From NCBI GenBank assembly GCA_000722615.1, contig JOKI01000032.1:1-42050 (forward strand): a stretch of DNA of 42,050 bases, read 5' to 3'. The stretch is from Pseudorhizobium pelagicum (GTDB taxonomy: Bacteria > Pseudomonadota > Alphaproteobacteria > Rhizobiales > Rhizobiaceae). The notes under the pieces are model-generated. The model did not search any database, was not told the origin of the DNA, and was given only the letters and a program-made list of their open reading frames with translations. This document shows positions 35,233 to 42,050 of the stretch, piece by piece. Position numbers and translations under genes: made by a program. Position 1 is the first letter of the stretch, and each line of letters opens with the position of its first letter.

Positions 35233-36045
35233 ATGACTTTCCCTTTGTCTCCCAATGTCACCAGCCAGACGCTCGTGCCGCACTACATCGCAGCCGGGAA
35301 TGAGTGTGAGCTGTTCGAGGTGGCCTGGACGCGCAAGCTGCCGCTCCTGCTCAAGGGCCCGACGGGCTGCGGCAAGACGCGCTTTGTCAGCCACATGGCA
35401 GCACGGCTCGGCCTGCCGCTATCGACGGTCTCATGCCACGACGACCTGGCCGCTGCCGACCTCACCGGGCGCTATCTCCTGAAGGGTGGCGATACTGTCT
35501 GGATCGATGGACCGCTGACGCGCGCCGTTCGCAATGGCGGGATCTGCTATCTCGATGAGATCGTCGAAGCGCGCAAGGACGTCGCCGTCGTTCTGCACCC
35601 GTTGACGGACGACCGCCGGATCCTGCCCCTGGAGCGCACAGGCGAGACCCTGCAGGCGCCGCCCGAGTTCATGCTCGTGGTGTCCTACAATCCAGGCTAC
35701 CAGAGCATCCTGAAGGCGCTGAAGCCTTCCACGAAGCAACGTTTCATCGCGATTGAATTCGATTTCCTGCCCAAGGACCAGGAAATCGCGATCGTTGCCG
35801 CCGAAAGCGGGCTCGAACCGCGGCATGTTGCGCCGCTCGTCAACCTCGCCCACCGGTTGCGCGCAATGAAAGGCCATGATCTCGAGGAAGGTGTTTCCAC
35901 GCGTTTGATGGTCTACTGCGCAACGTTGATCGGCAGCGGCTTGAACCCGCAGGACGCGATTGCTGCGGCGATGATCGAGCCGCTGACGGATGATCCCGAT
36001 GTCCGTCAGGCCCTGTGTGAGGTTGCCAAAGCCGTTTATCCTTGA
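35233..36045 (+). CDS. norQ: NorQ, MoxR-type AAA+ ATPase for NOR activation
   Basis: NorQ is a hexameric AAA+ ATPase that, with NorD, inserts the non-haem iron (FeB) into NorB. The 270-residue protein has Walker A GPTGCGKT, Walker B ICYLDEIVEAR and the VSYNPGYQSILKALKPSTKQRF segment typical of the CbbQ/NorQ/NirQ group. ATG 35233 gives the right length; an open frame upstream is antisense-like extension over norB. It is 59 nt after norB and 9 nt before norD. Confidence 0.95.
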   Translation: MTFPLSPNVTSQTLVPHYIAAGNECELFEVAWTRKLPLLLKGPTGCGKTRFVSHMAARLGLPLSTVSCHDDLAAADLTGRYLLKGGDTVWIDGPLTRAVRNGGICYLDEIVEARKDVAVVLHPLTDDRRILPLERTGETLQAPPEFMLVVSYNPGYQSILKALKPSTKQRFIAIEFDFLPKDQEIAIVAAESGLEPRHVAPLVNLAHRLRAMKGHDLEEGVSTRLMVYCATLIGSGLNPQDAIAAAMIEPLTDDPDVRQALCEVAKAVYP

Positions 36046-36054
36046 GGGCATGAC

Positions 36055-37953
36055 ATGTTCGAGTTCCTGGAACTGGAAGAAACCGTCGGCAAGACATGGC
36101 ATCGCCTTGTCGGGCAAACCCGCAGCATGCCGCGCTACCCTGGACATGCCGTCGCGCTCGGCGACGTTTCGGCGGTCCTCGCGTCGTGCTTTCGCGGCTT
36201 TGGCGGCGAAAGCACGTGCCAGTTGGTGCCGGCAGCGCAGAAGACATCTGGCCACCGGCTGAAGCTGCGCCAGCTCGTCGGACTTGGCGAAGAACGGGTG
36301 GCCCGGGTCGGGCGAGACTTTGCCCGCATCATGTTGCCTGCTGAAATCGACTTGTTTCCAGACCGAGACCTCAACCGCAAGCTCTATGTCTGGCTCGCCG
36401 CTTATCTCGCGGTGGCACCGGCGCGGGCGACTGACGGGGACGATCCTCTGGCGGTTGATCGTCGCCGGCTGGATCGGGCCGAGGAAACGGCTCGCGAGGT
36501 GCTAAAAGCATTCCCTGGCTTACAGAACAGCTATCGGCGTCTTTGCGGCGCAGTGCTGGCGCAGCGTCGGCGGGGAAGGCTTCCGCCTGTAGAGCAACTG
36601 ATCGAGAACCGGATCCTCAGCATTCTGCGTCAAGCCGCGGGGCTGCAAGATCCGCTTCCCACGTCCATTTTCCCGCGCCGGTCGCCACCTGGCTACCAGC
36701 CGATGATGGACGTGCCGCTCTGGCCGGAGTTCTTCAATTCGAGTGAGACCGCACCTGCCGATGCCGATACCGACGGGCCGCTTGGCGATGCCAGCACCCC
36801 GGCTGGCGGCAAGCGCTTCGTTGCGCAGCGGGAGGCGGTGGACGACAGGCGCGACCAACGCAGCCCCTTCATCCTGAACCGCTTTGAGAAGATTCTGGCG
36901 ATGGCCGAGATGGTCAATGTCGACCGCCCCACCGATGACAAAGACGACGAGGATGGCAAGGCAGCCGACGACCTCGACGACTTGGTCCTTGGGCGCCGCC
37001 GTGAACGGCCCTCCTCCCGCTTTCGCTTCGATCTCGATCTTCCGCCGGAAATGCTCGACACGAACCGCATTGATGCGGAACTGAGCTATCCAGAATGGGA
37101 CTATAGAAAGGCAGCCTATCTCAAGAGCTACTGCCGGGTGCTTGCTGCACCGGCCTCCGAAACCGGGGATGTTCTGGAGGCGAGCGAAGACACGCGCCAG
37201 CTGGTAAAGAAGGTGCGCCGCCAGTTCGAACTCCTGCGTCCGCGCCACGAGCTCCTGAAGGCGCAGCTGGACGGCGCCGAACTGGACATGGATGCAGTGG
37301 TCCGCGCCCGAACCGATCTGGTGGCAGGCGGCCAGGGATCCGACCGCATCCATCTGATGAGCCGGCCGCAGACACAGGACCTTGCGGTGACGATCCTCGT
37401 CGATGTTTCGCTATCGACGGATGCCTGGGTCGACAACCGGCGGGTACTCGATGTCGAGAAGGAGGCACTTCTGGTCCTGGCGCAAGGACTTTCCGCATGT
37501 GCTACCGATTACTCCATCCTCACCTTCACATCGCGCCGCCGCTCATGGGTCCGTGTGGAAACGGTCAAGGGGTTCGACGAAACCATGGGAGCGGGGGTGG
37601 AGAGACGGATCGGAGCCCTGAAGCCCGGCTATTATACGCGGCTTGGCGCCGCGTTGCGCCATGCATCGGCGGAGTTGCAGAAGCGACCGAACCGGAGCAA
37701 GTTGCTGCTCGTGCTGACGGATGGCAAACCGAACGACATCGACCACTACGAGGGTCGCTTTGCGCTTGAAGACAGCCGGCGTGCCGTTCAGGAGGCGCGA
37801 AGGCAAGGCACCCATGTCTTTGCCGTAACCGTCGATCGCGACGCCCAGTCCTACCTTCCCATCATGTTCGGCCGCAATGGCTTTGCCCTGGTGGGCGACA
37901 TCTCCAGACTGCCGGCCGCCTTGCCGGCCATCTATCGCGGCCTGACGACGTAG
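36055..37953 (+). CDS. norD: NorD, VWA-domain partner of NorQ
   Basis: NorD is a large cytoplasmic protein that pairs with NorQ to load iron into the NO reductase. The 632-residue protein has a long variable N-terminal part, an acidic linker (about residues 300-322, TDDKDDEDGKAADDLDD) and a C-terminal von Willebrand A domain with the MIDAS motif ILVDVSLSTDAW. It ends just before a strong terminator, so the norEFCBQD unit ends here. Confidence 0.95.
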   Translation: MFEFLELEETVGKTWHRLVGQTRSMPRYPGHAVALGDVSAVLASCFRGFGGESTCQLVPAAQKTSGHRLKLRQLVGLGEERVARVGRDFARIMLPAEIDLFPDRDLNRKLYVWLAAYLAVAPARATDGDDPLAVDRRRLDRAEETAREVLKAFPGLQNSYRRLCGAVLAQRRRGRLPPVEQLIENRILSILRQAAGLQDPLPTSIFPRRSPPGYQPMMDVPLWPEFFNSSETAPADADTDGPLGDASTPAGGKRFVAQREAVDDRRDQRSPFILNRFEKILAMAEMVNVDRPTDDKDDEDGKAADDLDDLVLGRRRERPSSRFRFDLDLPPEMLDTNRIDAELSYPEWDYRKAAYLKSYCRVLAAPASETGDVLEASEDTRQLVKKVRRQFELLRPRHELLKAQLDGAELDMDAVVRARTDLVAGGQGSDRIHLMSRPQTQDLAVTILVDVSLSTDAWVDNRRVLDVEKEALLVLAQGLSACATDYSILTFTSRRRSWVRVETVKGFDETMGAGVERRIGALKPGYYTRLGAALRHASAELQKRPNRSKLLLVLTDGKPNDIDHYEGRFALEDSRRAVQEARRQGTHVFAVTVDRDAQSYLPIMFGRNGFALVGDISRLPAALPAIYRGLTT

Positions 37954-37973
37954 GGGAGGCATGGCCGCGAGGA

Positions 37974-38008
37974 GGGCCTGGCAGGATATCCCCCTGCCGG
38001 GCCCTTTT
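37974..38008 (+). terminator. Intrinsic terminator after norD
   Basis: The arms GGGCCTGGCAGG and CCTGCCGGGCCC (12 pairs, one G-U) have a 7-nt loop and are followed by TTTT. They lie 20 nt past the norD stop. This is the clearest rho-independent terminator in the window. Confidence 0.8.
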
Positions 38009-38097
38009 GCCGTGCCGCAGAGGATCCGGCAAAAATGTCCATGACAGTGCAGAAGGTCGCTTACCGGAAGGCGGACACCAGTGAATCACGTCGTTGT

Positions 38098-38111
38098 TTG
38101 TTGTGCCGCAA
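38098..38111 (+). promoter_or_regulatory. NnrR-like site before the DUF2249 operon
   Basis: TTGTT-GTGC-CGCAA (minus: TTGCG-GCAC-AACAA) lies between the norD terminator and the ATG at 38199, centred about 94 nt before that ATG. It has the TTGCG half-site shared with the ubi, nor, hemN and nnrS2 sites and suggests that this operon belongs to the same regulon. Confidence 0.5.
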
Positions 38112-38198
38112 CGTCTCAGATCAAGGCACGAGCCTATGGTAACTCTGGAAAGATACGGCCGGCTTTCCGTCGTGATCAACCAGGCCCTGGAAGAAGAC

Positions 38199-38468
38199 AT
38201 GTCAGATACACAGATCCCGCTTATCGACGTCCGCATTATCCCACCGGCAGAACGCCATCCGCGCATCTTCGACCTTCTGACGTCACTGGCACCAGGTGGC
38301 GTCATGCACGTTGCCAGCGATCACGATCCACGTCCCCTGCACTACCAGATTGCAAGCCGCTATCCGGAACAGTTTGACTGGGCCTACCTCGAAGCGGGAC
38401 CCGACACCTGGCGGGTGGAGATCACCCGCGCCCAGGCTTCCGGCTGCGACTGCTGCTGCGGACACTGA
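38199..38468 (+). CDS. DUF2249 protein with Cys-rich tail
   Basis: The 89-residue protein starts at ATG 38199 (two upstream ATGs in frame are possible but give no domain). It holds one DUF2249 domain: IPLIDVRIIPPAERHPRIFD, then MHVASDHDPRPLHYQI and FDWAYLEAGPDTWRVEI. The tail SGCDCCCGH has four Cys and one His in the last eight residues and is likely to bind a metal or Fe-S. DUF2249 is TusA-like in fold and is often found with hemerythrin-type or NO-related genes. It is the first gene of a four-gene operon. Confidence 0.85.
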   Translation: MSDTQIPLIDVRIIPPAERHPRIFDLLTSLAPGGVMHVASDHDPRPLHYQIASRYPEQFDWAYLEAGPDTWRVEITRAQASGCDCCCGH

Positions 38469-38481
38469 CGGAGAACGTACG

Positions 38482-39837
38482 ATGGCCGGCGCCTCCATCT
38501 CGCGATGGACCATGTCCTATTTTGCAGCCTCCCTTGTCTTTCTGGTGGTGGGGCAAGCACTGCTGGCCGGGGGCTTCGGCTACCCGGTTCTGCCGGTTGA
38601 GGCACCGGAAACTCTGGTGATCGTTCATAGTCTGGCGGTCGGCTGGCTGGCGCTGCTGTTTTGCGGCGCTCTCTTGCAGTTCGTGCCGGTTCTAGCAGCC
38701 GCGCCCCTGTTTTTGCCCGGGCTTGCAGCGCCTGCCCTGGTTCTGTTGGTCATTGGTCTCGCGCTCCTCAACTGTGGCTTCCTCAACCTCGCAGGCTATG
38801 TCGACCACGGACTGGTCCTCCTGCCGATCGGCGCGGCATTGCTGGCGACTGGTTTTGGATTGATCGTAACGATGATCGGAGGAACGCTTGCCCGGACAGG
38901 CTCCTTGTCGCTCCCGGCGCGATTTGTCGCCCTCGGGCTCCTCGCACTGACCGCAGCAGCGGGTCTCGGCGTTGCCTTTGCACTTGAGCTTTCGGGACTG
39001 GTCGATGTCGAGACCCTTCATGGGCTCCTCCCGGCGGGCGTCTCTCTGCATGCCTATTTCGGCATGGTTGGTTGGATGAGTGTCAGCGCCTTCGGCGTCA
39101 GCTATCGCCTCCTGACAATGTTCCTTCTGTCTCCAGAAACTGAGCGTGCTACGACGTGTTCAGCCCTTGCACTTGTTGTCCTGAGCGTCGCCGTCGCCAG
39201 CATTACGTTGATGGCACTCGCGCTTGGGAGTTCCCGAGCGGAACCGGTTTACCTACCCTTTGTGCTCGCCGCCGGTGCCGGCCTGATCTTCGGCTACGAC
39301 GTCTTGACCATTTTCCGCGCACGCAAACGCAAGGCGCTCGAACTCAACAGCATCACCAGCGCTCTGGCTGTGGCTTTCTTGATGCTTGCCATATTGCTCT
39401 ACCTGCTCCTGCTATTTACCGGTCAGATTGAAGATCGGATCGGAGCGCTGGTCTATCTTGTCTGTTTTGGCTGGCTTTCACTTCTGGGCCTTGGCCAACT
39501 CTATAAAATCGTCGCCTTCTTGACCTGGTTGGAATGTTACGGTCCGGTTCTGGGACGGACACCGGTTCCAAGGGTGCAGGAACTTGTCTGCGACGGTCGG
39601 GCGTCGAACTGGTTCTACCTCTACACCGCCGCTGTCTGTGTGGCGGTGGTGGCACTTCTGCTGGAGGGTTCCTTTGTCTTTCGCGGTGCTGTCCTTGCCC
39701 AGACGGTGGCGGTGATCGGCCTGACGGTGGAATTTGTCCGGACCCGCCGGCTGTTTTATGTTTCTGTACAAGATAGCAAGCTGGATGCGCAGCGACACCC
39801 GTCGCTTTTTCTGCCAAACTCAATCGAAAGGAGCTGA
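38482..39837 (+). CDS. Twelve-helix membrane protein in the DUF2249 operon
   Basis: The 451-residue protein has about twelve hydrophobic helices and ends with a short basic tail. His residues lie near helices in ETLVIVHSLAVGWLALLF, GYVDHGLVLLP and SLHAYFGMVGWMSVSAFG; the layout recalls NnrS and haem-copper oxidase subunit I, so haem or metal binding is possible. No named family is certain. ATG 38482 follows GACGGAGAACGTAC. It lies 13 nt after the DUF2249 gene and 5 nt before the next, so it is clearly part of the operon. It is likely a partner in NO or nitrite response, but this is inference. Confidence 0.72.
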   Translation: MAGASISRWTMSYFAASLVFLVVGQALLAGGFGYPVLPVEAPETLVIVHSLAVGWLALLFCGALLQFVPVLAAAPLFLPGLAAPALVLLVIGLALLNCGFLNLAGYVDHGLVLLPIGAALLATGFGLIVTMIGGTLARTGSLSLPARFVALGLLALTAAAGLGVAFALELSGLVDVETLHGLLPAGVSLHAYFGMVGWMSVSAFGVSYRLLTMFLLSPETERATTCSALALVVLSVAVASITLMALALGSSRAEPVYLPFVLAAGAGLIFGYDVLTIFRARKRKALELNSITSALAVAFLMLAILLYLLLLFTGQIEDRIGALVYLVCFGWLSLLGLGQLYKIVAFLTWLECYGPVLGRTPVPRVQELVCDGRASNWFYLYTAAVCVAVVALLLEGSFVFRGAVLAQTVAVIGLTVEFVRTRRLFYVSVQDSKLDAQRHPSLFLPNSIERS

Positions 39838-39842
39838 CCCCG

Positions 39843-40364
39843 ATGGGAGAGTACAAGACATTGGACGTCCGACCGATCCTCAGCTCAGGTGGGGAACCCT
39901 TCCAGGCGATCATGAGTGCAGTCGCGGATCTCGCGCCTGGCGAAGGTCTAAAACTGATCGCACCGTTTCAACCCCAGCCCTTGTTTTCCGTAATGGACCG
40001 ACGTGGCTTTACGTACGAACTGGAGGAATTGCCCGGTGGCGCATTCGAGGTTCGATTTACACCGAAGTGCGTGGCTCCTCCCATTGATGTGTCGCCGCAT
40101 GCCGCTTCGCCCGATCTATGGCCAGATCCCTCTGTCGACCTTGATCTAACCGATCTCGACCCACCGGAGCCCATGGTGCAACTGCTGGCGGAGGCCGAGC
40201 GGCTGGGTGCCGGGGAGGTGATCTTTGCCATCCTGTCGCGCGAACCGATTTTTCTCTATCCCGAGCTTTCCAAACGGGGACATCAGTGGGTCGGAAATTT
40301 CGATGCCAGCGGCGCATTCTACCGCATCATGATACGGGTCGGTTCGAAGGTCCCCTTGCCATGA
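39843..40364 (+). CDS. Double DUF2249 protein
   Basis: The 173-residue protein has two DUF2249 units in tandem. The first is about residues 6-72 (TLDVRPILSSGGEPFQAI to GGAFEVRFTPK), the second about 98-165 (DLDLTDLDPPEPMVQLL to ASGAFYRIMIR). It is cytosolic. It has a single Cys, in PKCVAPP between the units, and lacks the Cys-rich tail of the first DUF2249 protein. GAAAGGAGCTGACCCCG precedes the ATG, and its stop overlaps the SufT-like ATG. The function of DUF2249 is not known. Confidence 0.82.
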   Translation: MGEYKTLDVRPILSSGGEPFQAIMSAVADLAPGEGLKLIAPFQPQPLFSVMDRRGFTYELEELPGGAFEVRFTPKCVAPPIDVSPHAASPDLWPDPSVDLDLTDLDPPEPMVQLLAEAERLGAGEVIFAILSREPIFLYPELSKRGHQWVGNFDASGAFYRIMIRVGSKVPLP

Positions 40365-40651
40365 GCAGCAAAGCAGCAACGCTGGTCGAGCGTATAAGAA
40401 CCAGATTGAAGGACGTCATCGACCCGGAATTGGGTCGCGATGTCGTCAGCCTTGGCCTGATCTATGAAGTGGACGCGACCGATGCAGGCGTCGTGCACAT
40501 CAGCATGACCACGACGACCATCGGCTGCCCTGCCGCCGTCTTTCTCGTCGGCGCGGTTCGCTTTGCCACCGCGTCCGTTACGGACGTCAAACACGTCGAG
40601 GTGCACCTTACCCATGAGCCGCGATGGACACCGGAGATGATGTCCGTCTGA
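40361..40651 (+). CDS. MIP18/SufT-type Fe-S assembly factor
   Basis: The 96-residue protein has the DUF59/MIP18 fold: RLKDVIDPELGRDVVSLGLI, the strand VVHISMTTTTIGCPAAVFL with the conserved Cys, and a C-terminal VEVHLTHEPRWTPEMMSV. These proteins help deliver Fe-S clusters in the Suf or related systems; PaaD and SufT belong here. It starts with an ATGA overlap. As the last gene of the DUF2249 operon it suggests Fe-S delivery or repair. A precise name is not given. Confidence 0.88.
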   Translation: MSSKAATLVERIRTRLKDVIDPELGRDVVSLGLIYEVDATDAGVVHISMTTTTIGCPAAVFLVGAVRFATASVTDVKHVEVHLTHEPRWTPEMMSV

Positions 40652-40683
40652 GGCCTCACCGGTGCAGGCTGAGCAACACAATG

Positions 40684-40706
40684 AAGGCCGCCCTCACAGG
40701 CGGCTT
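40684..40706 (+). terminator. Hairpin between sufT-like and nnrS2
   Basis: GCCGCC-CTCACA-GGCGGC forms a 6-bp stem about 35 nt past the sufT-like stop. There are no long T runs. It may be a shared weak terminator for the two converging genes. Confidence 0.4.
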
Positions 40707-40756
40707 CGGGTGCATTGTCGATATTGTTGATACGGTGCCTGCCGCTGGCACTGAGA

Positions 40757-41971
40757 TCAGACCATCTTTCGTCGGACCATGGCCAGCATCGGCCCGTACT
40801 CCAGCAGATAGAGACCGAAGGCAGCCAACCAGGCGAGACCGGAGGCGGCATAGAGGGTTTGTGCATGATCCGGCAATAGATCTGCCGCCGGTCGCAGCAA
40901 GGCAGCCAGCACGATTGCCGCGTAGACCGCCGTTGTGGTGCGCGAAGCAGTCAAGACGCGGCCGGTATGTCCGCGCGTTGCTCGCGTCATCACCGCCAGC
41001 ATCATTGAAGCAATGGTGCCAACAGTCAGAACATGCAGGGCGGCCATCGGCGACAGGAGCCCGAGAGCTGCGAAGGCGATGCCGAGGAAACCGAGCGGCA
41101 CAAAAAGATATGCAATGTGCAGGATCGTAATCAGGTGCTCCGACAACGTCGTCCAGCCCCGCCAGCGTGTCAGCCGCATCAGGTGCAGGAGAAAGGCTGC
41201 TGTCGCCAGCGTCGCCACGACAGGTCCCGCCGAAAGCAGAACCCAGGCCGCCAGTGCTGAGATTCCCACCGAGATGGCAATGGTGTCCAGCTGACTGTAG
41301 GAAGCGGGAAAGTCGGTCCGTCCGCTCTTGTTGATCCAGTTGCGGGTAAAGCTTGGGATGATGCGACCGCCGATGATAGTCACCAGCGCAACATAGGCCG
41401 AGACTGCCAGCCTGATCGCCAGGTCCGGATCCCCACCAAGCACGACCTGCAAGTGGAACAGGATATTGCCCAGCGACAGTGCAACAAGCCCTCCAATTAC
41501 CTTCAGGTCCTTCCACTTGCGTCCGGCCACCACCTCCCGCACGCAGATGGCAAGCAGGACAGGCAGGAAGAGGCTGTCGACAACGGCGGCGGCTTCTGCT
41601 CCGATCACACCGGGGACGAGGAAGACCAGTCTTCCCGCAACCCAGATGCAAAACAGAAAGAACAGTGGCCAGCCGGACACCGGTAGTCGTCCCGTCCAGT
41701 TGGGAACCGCGGTCAGCAGGAAGCCGGCCAGCACAGCCGATGAATATCCGAACAGCATTTCATGAGCGTGCCAATATGCCGGCCCATAGTCCGTGGCGAC
41801 CGCTATCGCTCCGCCAAGGCTCAAAAGCCAGAGCAGCATGGCAACCACCGCCCAGATTGCCGCGGCGAGGAAGAAGGGGCGGAAGCCATAGGAGAACAGC
41901 ACCGGGGCGGTCTGCGACAGGCCGCGCGGAACACCGCCCTTCCTCGGATGCCGAATGGAGTCAAAGGTCAT
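40757..41971 (-). CDS. nnrS: NnrS-family haem-copper membrane protein (copy 2)
   Basis: The 404-residue protein has the NnrS motifs FSYGFRPFFLAAAIWAVV, YWHAHEMLFGYSSAVLAGFL, GGRIIPSFTRNW and the later MAALHVLTVGTIASMM segment with MTRATRGHTGR. It is closer to the standard NnrS sequence than copy 1. NnrS guards against NO. ATG 41971 is chosen after CAGAAGGACC; a longer start at 42031 would overlap the regulatory site. It is preceded by an NnrR-like site at 42025. Confidence 0.93.
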   Translation of the reverse strand: MTFDSIRHPRKGGVPRGLSQTAPVLFSYGFRPFFLAAAIWAVVAMLLWLLSLGGAIAVATDYGPAYWHAHEMLFGYSSAVLAGFLLTAVPNWTGRLPVSGWPLFFLFCIWVAGRLVFLVPGVIGAEAAAVVDSLFLPVLLAICVREVVAGRKWKDLKVIGGLVALSLGNILFHLQVVLGGDPDLAIRLAVSAYVALVTIIGGRIIPSFTRNWINKSGRTDFPASYSQLDTIAISVGISALAAWVLLSAGPVVATLATAAFLLHLMRLTRWRGWTTLSEHLITILHIAYLFVPLGFLGIAFAALGLLSPMAALHVLTVGTIASMMLAVMTRATRGHTGRVLTASRTTTAVYAAIVLAALLRPAADLLPDHAQTLYAASGLAWLAAFGLYLLEYGPMLAMVRRKMV

Positions 41972-42024
41972 AAGCTTGGTCCTTCTGTTTGACCGTCGTC
42001 TAAACCAGCGCCCTTCGTGTCTCT

Positions 42025-42038
42025 TTGTCATTTCGCAA
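42025..42038 (-). promoter_or_regulatory. NnrR-like site upstream of nnrS copy 2
   Basis: The minus strand reads TTGCG-AAAT-GACAA, the same half-sites as the norE/nnrU site at 32268. It is centred 60 nt before the nnrS ATG, like the 57-65 nt at norE, the 51-residue gene, hemN and ubiT. The near-equal spacing supports a real binding site. Confidence 0.68.
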
Positions 42039-42050
42039 GCAGAAATCGCT

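Overview
The window is a respiratory and denitrification gene island from an alphaproteobacterium, most likely a Rhizobiales/Rhizobiaceae-type organism. This rests on the gene types and order (napEFDABC, norEFCBQD, nnrU, two nnrS, hemN, ccoNOQP, pseudoazurin), the high G+C content and FNR/NnrR-type control sites. The species cannot be told from the sequence. The catalytic nitrite reductase (nirK) and nitrous oxide reductase (nosZ) genes and the regulator genes are not in the window and may lie just outside it.

Layout from left to right. 1-2453: the 3' end of an intact pseudoazurin gene, a lone tatA, a lone ccmE and an exported PRC-barrel protein. 2486-7095 (minus): napEFDABC, periplasmic nitrate reductase. 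7456-8758: a scrap yard of three truncated genes (3' end of gdhA, 5'-truncated metB, a carbonic anhydrase fragment). 9055-13625: ubiD-ubiX (minus) divergent from ubiT-ubiU-ubiV (plus), the oxygen-independent ubiquinone pathway. 13767-18300: nnrS, a DUF6522-like gene, hemN and a DUF983 gene. 18465-23016: a short MetE-like methyltransferase, a frameshifted second pseudoazurin gene, ilvD and a glycine-rich stress-type protein. 23086-30023 (minus): ccoNOQP, a 59-residue membrane peptide, a DUF2189 membrane protein, ccoI and ccoS, i.e. cbb3 oxidase and part of its assembly machinery. 30559-32217: small proteins and nnrU. 32336-37953: norEFCBQD, nitric oxide reductase and its activation factors. 38199-40651: a DUF2249 / 12-TM membrane protein / double DUF2249 / SufT-like operon. 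40757-41971 (minus): a second nnrS.

The genes fit one job: respiration at low or zero oxygen. NapABC and cbb3 oxidase take electrons from quinol or cytochrome c, NorCB removes nitric oxide, pseudoazurin carries electrons, TatA and CcmE help export and mature the enzymes, HemN makes haem without oxygen, and UbiD/X/T/U/V supply ubiquinone without oxygen. NnrS, NnrU, the DUF2249 proteins, the SufT-like protein and perhaps the extra ilvD look like protection or repair against NO.

A recurring 14-bp dyad (TTGCG-N4-NNCAA or its reverse, close to the published NnrR motif) lies in the gaps before ccmE, ubiD/ubiT, hemN, norE/nnrU, the DUF2249 operon and nnrS2, with a one-mismatch relative before norC. 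FNR-type TTGAC/GTGAT-N4-ATCAA sites precede nap and a 64-residue protein. The most novel parts are the 38199-40651 operon, the small proteins (59, 51, 64 and 106 residues) and the joint control of anaerobic ubiquinone synthesis with NO respiration.
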